Assembly (NCBI RefSeq): GCF_000735345.1
Contig: NZ_JMPJ01000040.1
Span: 1 to 64,000, forward strand
Reading direction: 5' to 3'
DNA from: Ewingella americana ATCC 33852
GTDB lineage: Bacteria; Pseudomonadota; Gammaproteobacteria; Enterobacterales; Enterobacteriaceae
Length of the DNA stretch: 64,000 bases
Made by a program: the position numbers and the translations under genes. How positions within the stretch are numbered: the stretch's first letter is position 1; every line of letters begins with the position of its first letter. This document shows positions 25,110 to 33,957 of this stretch, piece after piece. Below the pieces are notes generated by a model. The model was not told the DNA's origin. It searched no databases and was given only the letters and a program-made list of their open reading frames with translations.

Positions 25110-25763
25110 GTGCATGTGATGCCAACTTCACCACTTAAGATAGCGCTGATGGATAGCAGCCCGCTAGCACTGGTCGGTTTAAGTTACTTTCTTGATTCGC
25201 TGGGTATCGCGAAAGAAGTCATTTTGCAAGAAAGTAGCCTTAAAAAAGTAACCGAAGCTTTTATGTATCAATCCGTTGATGTGCTGATCACTGATCTTTA
25301 CAGTCAGAATGAATCCTTCACCGAAGGGCGAGATATTATTCTGAATTTATGCTCGCAACATCCTAATCTGATTCTGATTGTCTACACGTCATGTCAGTCC
25401 GGGGAAAATATGCGGCGGTTGCTTTGCGAGCCCAATATTAGCCTTATTGCGCGCAGTGAACCCTTAGCCAAAATTGTTGACTCTTTTAAGCAGGCGTTGC
25501 AGGGCCGGCGTTTCCTCAGTCAGAAGATCTGTGGCTATCTGTCGTTGCAAAACAGCTCGATAGAACTTTCCGCTCGCCGACTTACTTGTAGTGAAAAGGA
25601 AGTGCTTAAACAACTGTTTAACGGAATGAGTTTAGGAGAGATAGCCAGCTATCGTAACCTCAGCATCAAAACCATCAGTGCGCATAAGTGCAATGCAATG
25701 CGCAAATTATCGGTTAAAAACGATGCCGAATTATTTATGATGAAAGACAAGCTCTATCTCTAA
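25110..25763 (+). CDS. LuxR/RcsB-like response regulator, paralogue of the preceding gene
   Basis: 217 residues from the GTG at 25110 (ACAGGGAG just upstream); ATG 25119 is an alternative. The receiver-like domain has Asp in VLITDLYSQNES, and the C-terminal HTH reads LTCSEKEVLKQLFNGMSL then TISAHKCNAMRKL. The shared D-L-x-x-x-N-E-S pattern and similar length mark it as a tandem paralogue of the upstream regulator. The pair could act as a heterodimer, as BglJ does with RcsB. Targets are not known; the fimbrial operon and the peptide operon are the nearest candidates. Confidence 0.8.
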   Translation: MHVMPTSPLKIALMDSSPLALVGLSYFLDSLGIAKEVILQESSLKKVTEAFMYQSVDVLITDLYSQNESFTEGRDIILNLCSQHPNLILIVYTSCQSGENMRRLLCEPNISLIARSEPLAKIVDSFKQALQGRRFLSQKICGYLSLQNSSIELSARRLTCSEKEVLKQLFNGMSLGEIASYRNLSIKTISAHKCNAMRKLSVKNDAELFMMKDKLYL

Positions 25764-25805
25764 AGCGCGGGCTTTTTGCAATAATCAGTTAATGGAGTAT
25801 ATGAA

Positions 25806-25833
25806 CGCCCTTCAAAAAAACTATTGAAGGGCG
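25806..25833. terminator. Hairpin between the regulator and recombinase genes
   Basis: CGCCCTTCAA (25806-25815) and TTGAAGGGCG (25824-25833) form a perfect 10-bp stem with an eight-base loop between two convergent genes. It probably works in both directions. Confidence 0.6.
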
Positions 25834-25863
25834 AAAACAATGACTGTGACTAGATACGTAACA

Positions 25864-26409
25864 TTAAATTTCAACTGCCACATATTGCGAAGCCGTTGTA
25901 GCAGTATAAATCGTGGTATTTTGAATGTTGCGATGACCTAAATATTTCTGAATCACAATAGTATCAAGACCTTTATCCGCTAATGCAAAGCCACAGGCAT
26001 GTCTGAGCATATGAGGATGTACCTGTACATCAAGTCCCCCCGTTTCACCATATTTACGTACTAATCTATAGAATTGCTGCCTCGAGAGTTGCCCGCCGTG
26101 CTTTGATAAAAATAACCATGGTGTATCTGCATCAATAAATCGAGAGCGGAAGATTAGCCATTTTTCAATCGCAACAATTTCACGAGGTTGTAAAGGATGT
26201 TGGACCGCGAAACCGTTCTTCAAACGAGAGACGGAAATCCTGTTAGTTTTTAAATCAACGTCGCTGACCCGCAAATTAATCAGTTCTGTGACGCGTAAGC
26301 CATGTATGAAACACATTAACAGCATGCATTCATCACGCGCGCTATTTCTCCCCATTGCTGTTGCTGCAATTATTTTTTCTATTTGTTTCTGATCTAAAAA
26401 ATTCTGCAT
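25864..26409 (-). CDS. FimB/FimE-type tyrosine recombinase
   Basis: 181 residues from the ATG whose first base is 26409 (AGGTGG upstream); a GTG at 26421 is also possible. It has the compact size of FimB and FimE (about 200) rather than of phage integrases. Catalytic residues are Arg39 (HGLRVTEL), His133 and Arg136 (HPHMLRHACGFALA), His159 (YLGHRNI) and Tyr168 (TIYTA). Such enzymes invert promoter segments of fimbrial genes, and some mobilise islands. It sits at the right edge of the island, 350 bases before flhB, facing away from flhB. Whether it flips a switch near 18 kb or is a relic of island integration cannot be decided here. Confidence 0.88.
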   Translation of the reverse strand: MQNFLDQKQIEKIIAATAMGRNSARDECMLLMCFIHGLRVTELINLRVSDVDLKTNRISVSRLKNGFAVQHPLQPREIVAIEKWLIFRSRFIDADTPWLFLSKHGGQLSRQQFYRLVRKYGETGGLDVQVHPHMLRHACGFALADKGLDTIVIQKYLGHRNIQNTTIYTATTASQYVAVEI

Positions 26410-26759
26410 TTTTATTTCCACCTATCCTTGGTTCACTAAAGTATATATATAGCGATTTGTGGGAGTTAGTTCCGCTTATTTAATTATTTGGTTTTAGTTC
26501 ACGGCGCTGAAAAAAAAGCTAATTGCGTAGTAATCAATAAAGCCCCCGCCAGATCCAACAGCTTGCTGAAGGGGACAGCGCGCCGGAACCTCGGAAAGCG
26601 GGCAATCTTCAGTGTCTCAGCTAACCCATTCATCTAACGAATAACCGCCATTTATCACCTTTGTTCCAGCAATCAGACCAGCAAGGTTTTGGCATGCTAT
26701 GCGTGAAATTGGATCCATGGCTTTCTGGCGATGGATGATGCACCAACAGGAATAGACCG
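26410..26759 (+). promoter_or_regulatory. Intergenic region between the recombinase gene and flhB
   Basis: 350 bases without a gene. The part next to the recombinase gene (to about 26530) is AT-rich like the island; the rest resembles the flagellar genes in composition, so the island border is probably near 26.5 kb. This region should hold the FlhDC-dependent promoter of flhBAE, but I could not identify it with confidence. AGGAA (26748-26752) is the Shine-Dalgarno site for the flhB GTG start. Confidence 0.4.
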
Positions 26760-27910
26760 GTGGCTGAAGAAAGCGATCTCGAAAAAAGCGAAGCCCCCAC
26801 ACCCCACAGGCTTGAAAAAGCCCGAGAAGAAGGGCAGATCCCGCGCTCGCGCGAACTGACCTCCATGCTGATGCTGGGGGCCGGTTTTTCTTGCTTTGGA
26901 TTTCGGGGGAGTCAATGGCGCGCCAGTTGGCGGTGATGATCTCTCAGGGGCTGAATTTCGACCATGACATCATCAGCAATGACCGGCAGATGCTGCGCCA
27001 GATGGCGTCGCTGCTAGGCCGCGCCGTTTGGGCGTTGTTGCCGGTGATCGGCGGGTTGGTGCTGGTTGCGCTGGCCGCGCCGCTGCTGCTGGGCGGGTTG
27101 AATTTTAGCGCCAAATCCTTTGCGCCTAAGTTTAACCGTCTGGACCCTATTGCCGGGCTGAAGCGCATGTTTTCGGCGCAGGTGCTGGCAGAGCTTTTGA
27201 AAGCCGTGTTGAAAGCCACCATTGTGGGCTTTATTTGCGGCCTGTACCTGTGGCACCACTGGCAGGACATGATGCGTCTGATGGCGCAGCCGACCATTCC
27301 CGCGCTGGCCGAGGCCCTGAGCATGGTGGCGTTTTGCGCCATGATGGTGGTGTTCGGCCTGATCCCGATGGTGGCGTTCGACGTCTTCTGGCAAATCTGG
27401 AGCCACATTAAAAAGCTGCGGATGAGCAAACAGGACATTCGCGACGAGTTTAAAAGTCAGGAAGGCGACCCGCACGTTAAAGGCCGTATCCGCCAACAGC
27501 AGAGAGCCATGGCGCGCCGCCGCATGATGGCCGATGTGCCGAAGGCCGACGTTATTGTTACCAACCCGACGCACTACGCGGTGGCGCTGCAATACAGCGA
27601 AAGCAAGATGAGCGCGCCGAAGGTGTTGGCGAAAGGGGCGGGCGAGGTGGCCTTGCGCATTAAAGAACTGGCCGCCGAACATCGAATTCCGACGCTGGAG
27701 GCCCCGCCGCTGGCGCGTGCGCTTTACCGTCATAGTGATATTGGTCAGCAGATCCCCGCCGCGCTCTATGCTGCGGTCGCGGAGGTGCTGGCGTGGGTAT
27801 ATCAGCTCAAGCGCTGGAAGCGCGAGGGCGGATTAATCCCGAAAAAACCTGAACATTTACCGGTGCCTGAAGCATTGGACTTTGCTGGAGAGACAGAAAC
27901 ACATGGGTAA
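26760..27910 (+). pseudogene. flhB: flhB, flagellar type III export gate, with apparent one-base frameshift
   Basis: The GTG at 26760 begins a sequence typical of the FlhB N terminus (VAEESDLEKSEAPTPHRLEK, then REEGQIPRSRELTSMLML). After about 44 codons, in the T-rich stretch 26885-26892 (GGTTTTTCTTGC), the reading must move to the frame that continues as LLWISGESMARQ to the stop at 27910. Restoring one T gives about 383 residues, the length of E. coli FlhB (382). The downstream part is complete, with four membrane helices and the NPTH self-cleavage motif (VTNPTHYAVAL). Without the base, translation in the first frame stops a few codons on. Either the gene is broken or the base was missed in sequencing. 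FlhB works with FlhA in the export gate and controls the rod/hook to filament switch. Confidence 0.85.
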
Positions 27911-29981
27911 TCTGGCCGCGCTGCTGCGCTTACCGGGCTTCAAAGATACACAATGGCAGGTGCTCGCCGGGCCTATCCTGATCCTGATTATATTGTCGAT
28001 GATGGTGCTGCCTTTGCCGCCGTTCATCCTCGATTTGCTGTTTACCTTCAACATTGCGCTGTCGATCATGGTGCTGCTGGTGGCGATGTTCACCCAGCGT
28101 ACGCTCGACTTCGCCGCCTTCCCGACCATTCTGCTGTTCTCGACCTTGCTGCGCCTTTCGCTCAACGTGGCCTCGACGCGTATTATTTTGCTTGAAGGCC
28201 ATACCGGCGCGGCAGCTGCTGGGCGGGTGGTTGAAGCCTTCGGCCACTTCTTGGTCGGCGGCAACTTCGCGATTGGTATCGTGGTGTTTATCATCTTGGT
28301 GTTGATCAACTTTATGGTTATCACCAAGGGTGCCGGGCGTATTGCCGAAGTGGGCGCGCGTTTCGTGTTAGACGGCATGCCGGGTAAGCAGATGGCTATC
28401 GACGCCGACCTCAACGCCGGGCTGATTGGCGAAGATGAAGCCAAAAAGCGCCGTTCCGAAGTGACACAGGAAGCTGATTTCTACGGCTCAATGGACGGTG
28501 CGAGTAAGTTCGTGCGCGGTGATGCCATCGCGGGCCTGATGATCATGGTAATAAACGTGGTCGGCGGCCTGCTGGTGGGCGTGTTGCAGCACGGCATGGA
28601 TCTCGGTCACGCGGCGGAAAGCTACACCTTGCTGACTATCGGTGACGGCTTGGTCGCGCAGATCCCCGCCTTGGTTATTTCCACCGCGGCGGGCGTTATC
28701 GTCACCCGTGTCGGCACCAACGAAGACGTCGGCGAGCAGATGGTCACCCAGCTGTTCCGCAACCCGCGCGTCATGATGCTCAGCGCAGGCGTTTTGGGCT
28801 TACTCGGTCTGGTGCCGGGCATGCCAAACTTTGTTTTCCTGCTATTTACCGGCGCTTTACTGGCTCTGGCGTGGTGGACTCGCGGCCAGCAGCAGAAGCC
28901 TGCGGCCACCAAAGAGACGGTGCAGGTGGCTACCGAAAGCCAACAGTTGGTGGAAGCCAGTTGGTCTGATGTTCAGTTGGAAGACTCTCTGGGGATGGAA
29001 GTGGGTTACCGCCTGATCCCAATGGTCGACCACGCGCAAAACGGCGAGCTGCTCGGGCGTATCCGCAGTATTCGTAAGAAGTTCGCGCAGGAGATGGGCT
29101 ATCTGCCGCCGGTGATTCATATTCGCGACAACCTTGAACTGCCGCCGGCCGGTTACCGCATCTTGATGAAAGGGGTGGAAATCGGTTCTGGCGAAGCCCA
29201 TCCGGGCCGCTGGATGGCGATTAACCCCGGCAATGCCATTGGTCAATTGCCGGGTGAAGTGACGCAGGATCCGGCCTTTGGTCTGGCCGCCGTGTGGATT
29301 GAACCGGCGCTGCGCGAGCAGGCGCAAATTCAGGGCTTTACCGTGGTGGAAGCCAGCACCGTGGTGGCGACCCATCTTAATCATCTGATCAGCATGCACG
29401 CGCAGGAGCTGTTTGGCCGCCAAGAGACGCAGGAGCTGATGGAGCGCGTCAGCAAAGAGTTGCCGAAGCTGACTGAAGACTTTATTCCGGGCGTGGTGAC
29501 GCTGACCACGCTGCACAAAGTGCTGCAAAACCTGCTGGCCGAGCGCGTTTCTATTCGCGACATGCGCACTATCATTGAAACCTTGGCCGAGCATGCGCCG
29601 AACCAGACTGATGCCAACGAACTGACTGCCGTGGTGCGCGTCGCGCTGGGCCGCGCCATCACTCAGCAGTGGTTCCCGGGCACCGGCGAAGTGCAGGTGA
29701 TTGGTCTGGACACCGCGCTGGAACGCCTGCTGTTGCAAGCATTGCAGGGCGGTGGCGGATTGGAGCCGGGCTTGGCCGAGCGCTTGCTGACCCAGGCTCA
29801 GGCCGCGCTGCAACAGCAAGAGATCAACGGAGCGCCGCCGGTGCTGCTGGTCAATCACGCGCTGCGCGCTTTACTGTCTCGCTTCCTGCGCCGTTCACTG
29901 CCGCAAATTGCCGTGATGTCGAATCTGGAGATGAGCGACAGCCGCCAGATCCGCATGACCGCCACCATCGGCGGGGAGTAA
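27903..29981 (+). CDS. flhA: Flagellar export gate protein FlhA
   Basis: 692 residues, as in E. coli. About eight N-terminal membrane helices (PILILIILSMMVLPLPPFIL and so on) and the highly conserved cytoplasmic FHIPEP loop (GAGRIAEVGARFVLDGMPGK, then MAIDADLNAG) are present. The C-terminal cytoplasmic domain binds export chaperones. The ATG at 27903 lies inside the end of flhB (8-base overlap) and gives MGNLAALLRLPG, matching the family start. It uses proton motive force with FlhB to export flagellar proteins. Confidence 0.97.
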   Translation: MGNLAALLRLPGFKDTQWQVLAGPILILIILSMMVLPLPPFILDLLFTFNIALSIMVLLVAMFTQRTLDFAAFPTILLFSTLLRLSLNVASTRIILLEGHTGAAAAGRVVEAFGHFLVGGNFAIGIVVFIILVLINFMVITKGAGRIAEVGARFVLDGMPGKQMAIDADLNAGLIGEDEAKKRRSEVTQEADFYGSMDGASKFVRGDAIAGLMIMVINVVGGLLVGVLQHGMDLGHAAESYTLLTIGDGLVAQIPALVISTAAGVIVTRVGTNEDVGEQMVTQLFRNPRVMMLSAGVLGLLGLVPGMPNFVFLLFTGALLALAWWTRGQQQKPAATKETVQVATESQQLVEASWSDVQLEDSLGMEVGYRLIPMVDHAQNGELLGRIRSIRKKFAQEMGYLPPVIHIRDNLELPPAGYRILMKGVEIGSGEAHPGRWMAINPGNAIGQLPGEVTQDPAFGLAAVWIEPALREQAQIQGFTVVEASTVVATHLNHLISMHAQELFGRQETQELMERVSKELPKLTEDFIPGVVTLTTLHKVLQNLLAERVSIRDMRTIIETLAEHAPNQTDANELTAVVRVALGRAITQQWFPGTGEVQVIGLDTALERLLLQALQGGGGLEPGLAERLLTQAQAALQQQEINGAPPVLLVNHALRALLSRFLRRSLPQIAVMSNLEMSDSRQIRMTATIGGE

Positions 29982-29984
29982 TCG

Positions 29985-30404
29985 ATGAAACGAATGGCTA
30001 CAGGGCTTTTAATGATGTGCTGCTCGGCGTCCGCTCTGGCGGCGTCGGGGTCATGGTCGGATAGCAAGGCGGGGGTGACGCTGCAAAATCGCGGCCAGAT
30101 GGCTTCTGCTGCCATGCTCAGCCCTGCGGCCAATGCGCCGGTGATGCAGTCGCCCTCGGCGGCTATCGACACTATTAGCTGGAGCTACAGCCTGCTGGGG
30201 CCTGAACCCGCGGGTTTACAGGTGCAGCTATGCAGTAGCAGCAACCGCTGCCAGCAGCTCGACGCCGCGCAGGGGCAAACCCGCAACTTCTTTGGTCAGT
30301 CGGCTCAGTCTTCTTTCAGGCTGGTGTTTGGCGTCGAAGGGCAGGGCAGGCTTAATCCGCCGCTGCGCGTGGTCAGCCAACAAGTGATTGTTAATTATCA
30401 TTAA
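29985..30404 (+). CDS. flhE: Flagellar protein FlhE
   Basis: 139 residues with a cleavable signal peptide (MKRMATGLLMMCCSASALAA) and a small periplasmic domain with two cysteines (VQLCSSSNRCQQ). Position three bases after flhA and the sequence match enterobacterial FlhE, a periplasmic protein thought to stop proton leakage through the export gate. It is the last gene of flhBAE. Confidence 0.92.
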   Translation: MKRMATGLLMMCCSASALAASGSWSDSKAGVTLQNRGQMASAAMLSPAANAPVMQSPSAAIDTISWSYSLLGPEPAGLQVQLCSSSNRCQQLDAAQGQTRNFFGQSAQSSFRLVFGVEGQGRLNPPLRVVSQQVIVNYH

Positions 30405-30454
30405 AAGCGCTACTGAAGCTTGGGGTTGAAGCGACATACTTCCCCGCCAAAAAC

Positions 30455-30485
30455 AAAAATATCGCCGATTGAGCGATATTTTTTT
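30455..30485. terminator. Bidirectional terminator between flhE and flgN
   Basis: AAAAATATCGC (30455-30465) pairs with GCGATATTTTT (30473-30483), with a T run following on the plus strand and, by symmetry, on the minus strand. It separates the convergent flhBAE and flgMN operons. Confidence 0.85.
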
Positions 30486-30548
30486 GTCTGAGTTTTGGCT
30501 TGTCTGGATGTAATACGCAGTAGAGAGAGTGAGAAATTGGGGGGGAAG

Positions 30549-30986
30549 TTATACCGAAATCTTGCGCACGGTCTGGCCGCTGACCGAAGTCTGGCCGTTC
30601 GGGCCATAGAGCTTTTGCGTTTGGCTGGCGCCGAGAATGGCCATGGCCTGCGTGTTGTAGTCAATTTGCTTATTGAGCAGCATGCCGTTGTGGCGGTTTA
30701 GCGCGCTGAGCTTCTCACTCAGTTGCACCACGGCTTTCCACATGGCAGCAATTTCAGGCTGGCGCGAATAGGGCGCAGTCTGTTTCAGTCTCGCGTCATG
30801 TTCCCGACGCTGTTTATCAAGATAATCGACGGTGGTCAGCAGGGAGCTTTTTTGTTCAGTTATATTTTGCAAAGCTACCCCATTGACGCGGCCAGAGCAG
30901 AGCAGGGTTTGTTCATGTTGAATGATCAAATCCAGCGCTTCCAGCGTTTCCACCAGCGTCTTCATGGTCTTGATAAAATCTTTCAT
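30549..30986 (-). CDS. flgN: Flagellar export chaperone FlgN
   Basis: 145 residues, helical. FlgN binds and pilots the hook-filament junction proteins FlgK and FlgL to the export gate. The heptad-like N-terminal helices (KTLVETLEALDLIIQHEQTLL), the region LSALNRHNGMLLNKQIDYNTQAM and the Gly/Gln-rich tail ending QTVRKISV fit the family. It follows flgM on the minus strand with a 35-base gap, the standard flgMN order. Confidence 0.93.
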   Translation of the reverse strand: MKDFIKTMKTLVETLEALDLIIQHEQTLLCSGRVNGVALQNITEQKSSLLTTVDYLDKQRREHDARLKQTAPYSRQPEIAAMWKAVVQLSEKLSALNRHNGMLLNKQIDYNTQAMAILGASQTQKLYGPNGQTSVSGQTVRKISV

Positions 30987-31021
30987 CGGGCTTCTTTACC
31001 TTTCAACTTAAGCTTAATGAC

Positions 31022-31321
31022 TTAAATATCGTTGAGATAGGCCTGCGTGTCCTGCAACAACGCATCGGCAATTTTGCCGGTATCCATGGTCAGTTTGCCG
31101 TCACGGATAGCCTGCTTTAACTGTTCTACACGCGCAGTATTGATATCTTGTGAGCTTGATTTGGTCAGCACGGCCTGAGCGTCACTCAGGGTGACGGCGG
31201 TGCCGCTAACCGGTGCGCTGTTGGTGCTCTCTTTGCGTGTCACTTGCGCATTGGTTTCAGACGGATCGCGCTGTTGAATCGGGCTAACCGGTTGCGATGC
31301 CTGAGTGCGTTCGATGCTCAT
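31022..31321 (-). CDS. flgM: Anti-sigma-28 factor FlgM
   Basis: 99 residues from the ATG whose first base is 31321 (MSIERTQASQPV). The frame is open upstream, but this start matches the family. The C-terminal half (VTLSDAQAVLTKSSSQDINTARVEQLKQAIRDGKL in parts) is the FliA-binding region; the N-terminal half is disordered. FlgM holds FliA inactive until it is exported through the finished hook. A sigma-28 promoter lies just upstream. Confidence 0.95.
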   Translation of the reverse strand: MSIERTQASQPVSPIQQRDPSETNAQVTRKESTNSAPVSGTAVTLSDAQAVLTKSSSQDINTARVEQLKQAIRDGKLTMDTGKIADALLQDTQAYLNDI

Positions 31322-31371
31322 AATACTTCTCCCAATCTGATATGCCGTCAAATTGCGGCTTTGATATCAGG

Positions 31372-31398
31372 TTATCGACACTTTACGGAAAAACTTTA
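31372..31398 (-). promoter_or_regulatory. Sigma-28 promoter of flgMN
   Basis: Read on the minus strand, TAAA (complement of 31395-31398), a 15-base spacer and GTCGATAA (complement of 31372-31379) match the FliA consensus with one change in the -10 element. It lies about 50 bases before the flgM start, between flgA and flgM, giving the usual second promoter for flgMN. Confidence 0.75.
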
Positions 31399-31428
31399 GC
31401 CTTTATTGCAACGGCAATGAAACATTCG

Positions 31429-32127
31429 TCAGATGGCGATACTCACCGTGCCGTCTGCTGCCACTTTGCCGTTAACAATCTGCCCGGAAGGCATTCTGAC
31501 CCGTACCGTTTCACTGGCGGCGGCGTTATTCATCGCCTTGCCCGAGCTGGAAACATTAAAACCGGTTCCCGTCGCCTGCACCTGAACTTCCTGCCCGGCG
31601 TGAACAATCCACGGGCGGCGCAGCATCGATAAGGTGAGCGGTTGGCCGACATTAATGTTGCGCAGCGTCACGGCGTTGACCGCCTGCTGGCTGTCAAGAA
31701 TAGCCCTTGGCGGCAATAAGTCCAACCTGCCGGTTTTCTGCTGCATATCGGCCTGCGTCAAATGCGCGCCGGAAGAGACATTGCGCGCCGCCACCCAGTA
31801 ACGCCCGCTGACCTGCACCTGTGCCTGTACGTAGCTTTTCTGCCCGTTGCAGTTGACCGCCACGGAGACATTCCCCCACGGACGCGCGTTGGGCGAAAGC
31901 GAAAGCTGCGGCGACAGGCACTGCGGCTGGCGAGCGGCAGGGGTGTTGATGATGCTTTTCACCTGTGTACCGTTAGCGGCGTATTGCTGACTGAAAAACT
32001 GCTGAATATGTCCCGCCAGCGGCGTGTTGTTATTGTCTGACGCCGTCGACGGCGCTGCTGCCAGCACCGCGCCCGGTATCAGGCTCAGTAAAAACACGCC
32101 TGCTTGTCCACTCTTCAGCTTAGTCAT
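31429..32127 (-). CDS. flgA: Flagellar P-ring chaperone FlgA
   Basis: 232 residues with a signal peptide (GVFLLSLIPGAVLAAA). The C-terminal SAF/beta-clip domain includes ARNVSSGAHLTQADMQQKTGRLDLLPPRA and the end GQIVNGKVAADGTVSIAI. FlgA assists FlgI in forming the periplasmic P ring. It is transcribed away from flgB, the usual divergent arrangement, and upstream of flgMN. Confidence 0.94.
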   Translation of the reverse strand: MTKLKSGQAGVFLLSLIPGAVLAAAPSTASDNNNTPLAGHIQQFFSQQYAANGTQVKSIINTPAARQPQCLSPQLSLSPNARPWGNVSVAVNCNGQKSYVQAQVQVSGRYWVAARNVSSGAHLTQADMQQKTGRLDLLPPRAILDSQQAVNAVTLRNINVGQPLTLSMLRRPWIVHAGQEVQVQATGTGFNVSSSGKAMNNAAASETVRVRMPSGQIVNGKVAADGTVSIAI

Positions 32128-32308
32128 TTCGCCTTACGCCTCGTCATGATGGCCTCTAGGGGGAACCCCACTTCTGACGACAAGTCTACCCGCAGTTTGC
32201 TTTTCCTAAAGGGACAAATAGCGGGGCATTTTACGCTTATTCCCGCGATAGGTTGTTGACATAGGGATTTATGCTGTCGGCTCCAAATTCTCACTTTGCG
32301 GAGGGCGC

Positions 32309-32719
32309 ATGCTCGACAAATTGAACGCCGCACTACAGTTCCAACAGGAAGCGCTCAACCTGCGCGCCCAGCGGCAAGAAATTCTTTCGGCGAATATCGC
32401 CAACGCGGATACCCCTGGGTTTCAGGCGCGTGACATCGATTTCGCCAGTCAGCTACAGAAAGTGATGGAAGCAGGGCGCGCTAACGGCAGCGGCATGTCG
32501 CTGGAGTTAACCAACGCGCGCCACATTCCTGCGGCGACCAGCTCAGGCCCGGATCTTGATCTGATGTACCGCATTCCAGACCAGCCGTCGATGGATGGCA
32601 ACACGGTGGATATGGACCGTGAGCGTACCAATTTCGCGGATAACAGTGTGCGATATCAGACTGACCTGACCGTATTGACCGGGCAGGTTAAAGGCATGAT
32701 GTCGGTACTTCAAGGATAA
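32309..32719 (+). CDS. flgB: Flagellar proximal rod protein FlgB
   Basis: 136 residues. The N-terminal rod signature ([28 protein letters not shown]) and the end [19 protein letters not shown] match FlgB. It is the first gene of flgBCDEFGHIJ, exported without cleavage and placed on the MS ring. The 181-base gap to flgA should hold the divergent class 2 promoters controlled by FlhDC. Confidence 0.96.
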   Translation: MLDKLNAALQFQQEALNLRAQRQEILSANIANADTPGFQARDIDFASQLQKVMEAGRANGSGMSLELTNARHIPAATSSGPDLDLMYRIPDQPSMDGNTVDMDRERTNFADNSVRYQTDLTVLTGQVKGMMSVLQG

Positions 32720-32724
32720 CCAGT

Positions 32725-33129
32725 ATGTCGATGCTTAACATTTTTGATATCGCCGGTTCGGCGCTTTCCGCCCAGTCGCAACGCATGAACGTCAGCGCCA
32801 GTAACATGGCCAACGCCGACAGCGTGACCGGCCCGGATGGTCAGCCTTATCGCGCCAAGCAGGTGGTGTTTCAAGTCAACGCTGCGCCGGGCCAAGAAAC
32901 CGGCGGTGTGAAAGTGGCCGAAGTAGTGGACGACCCGGCACCGATGCGCATGGTGTTTCAGCCCGGCAACCCTATGGCCGACGCCAAGGGCTATGTGCAG
33001 ATGCCCAACGTCGACGTGGTGAGTGAAATGGTCAACACCATCTCCGCCTCACGCAGCTATCAGGCCAACGTCGAGGTGTTGAATACCACCAAGTCGTTGA
33101 TGATGAAAACCCTGACATTGGGTCAATAA
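32725..33129 (+). CDS. flgC: Flagellar proximal rod protein FlgC
   Basis: 134 residues. Starts [20 protein letters not shown] with the rod motif [10 protein letters not shown], and ends [24 protein letters not shown], the C-terminal coiled-coil pattern of rod proteins. It lies five bases after flgB. Confidence 0.97.
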   Translation: MSMLNIFDIAGSALSAQSQRMNVSASNMANADSVTGPDGQPYRAKQVVFQVNAAPGQETGGVKVAEVVDDPAPMRMVFQPGNPMADAKGYVQMPNVDVVSEMVNTISASRSYQANVEVLNTTKSLMMKTLTLGQ

Positions 33130-33140
33130 CGGAGCCGCTT

Positions 33141-33821
33141 ATGTCAGTTTTAAGTTCAGTCAACGACAGCACCGACAACACCATCAATACCAATAACGCG
33201 GCACCGAAATCCACGGCGGATGACCTGTCGAGTAACTTCCTGACCCTGCTCGTCGCCCAGCTTAAGAACCAAGATCCTACCAACCCGATGGATAACGCCC
33301 AGCTCACCAGCCAGTTGGCGCAGATCAACACCGTGAGCGGCATCGAAAAACTCAACACCACCTTGGGCAGCATTTCCGGCCAGATCAACAGCAACCAGTC
33401 GGTTCAGGCCACGGCGCTGATTGGTCACGGGGTGATGATTGAAGGGCGGGCGATTCTGGTGGGCAGCTCAGACGGCAAAGTCAGCACCACGCCGTTCGGC
33501 CTGCAACTCGAAAGCGCGGCGGACACCAACAACGTGGTGATCAGTGACTCTACCGGCAAAGTGGTGAAAACCATCGCGCTGGGTTCACAGACTGCCGGTG
33601 TCCACAGCTACACCTGGGACGGCAAGCAGGATGACGGCACGGCGGCACCGGATGGCGCTTACACCTTCAGCATCAACTCGACTAACGGCGGCCAGCAGAT
33701 GGTGGCTACCGCGCTGAACTACGCGTTGGTCAATGGCGTTACGAATGACAGTTCCGGCGCAGTGCTGGATCTCGGCGTGCGCGGCACCACCACACTCGCC
33801 AATGTTCGACAGATTTTGTAG
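33141..33821 (+). CDS. flgD: Hook cap / assembly protein FlgD
   Basis: 226 residues (E. coli 231). The N-terminal conserved region (SNFLTLLVAQLKNQDPTNPM, then DNAQLTSQLAQINTVSGIEKL) and the central FLIG4-like and Tudor-like parts (SYTWDGKQDDGTAAPDGAY) are clear. FlgD caps the growing hook and is not part of the finished flagellum. Confidence 0.96.
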   Translation: MSVLSSVNDSTDNTINTNNAAPKSTADDLSSNFLTLLVAQLKNQDPTNPMDNAQLTSQLAQINTVSGIEKLNTTLGSISGQINSNQSVQATALIGHGVMIEGRAILVGSSDGKVSTTPFGLQLESAADTNNVVISDSTGKVVKTIALGSQTAGVHSYTWDGKQDDGTAAPDGAYTFSINSTNGGQQMVATALNYALVNGVTNDSSGAVLDLGVRGTTTLANVRQIL

Positions 33822-33957
33822 CAGATTGAAGATTACACACAGCAGCATAAACAGAAATTTATAATTTTAACCTATTGATTTTGCTTTGAATCGCTCTTAT
33901 TTCAGGACTGGAGACAGCCCTGCAACAAGAAGGATGACGAGCAAAAAGGAGCAGACC

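Noticed and set aside
26880-26895. Programmed -1 frameshift in flhB
   Set aside because: The bases do not form a proper X-XXY-YYZ slippery heptamer in the reading frame, and FlhB is not known to need frameshifting. A lost T (mutation or sequencing error) is simpler.
28857-29858. 333-codon open frame on the minus strand inside flhA
   Set aside because: It is a shadow of flhA in GC-rich DNA, rich in His, Gln and Arg, with no family-like sequence. The similar long frame at 27014-27733 inside flhB is rejected for the same reason.
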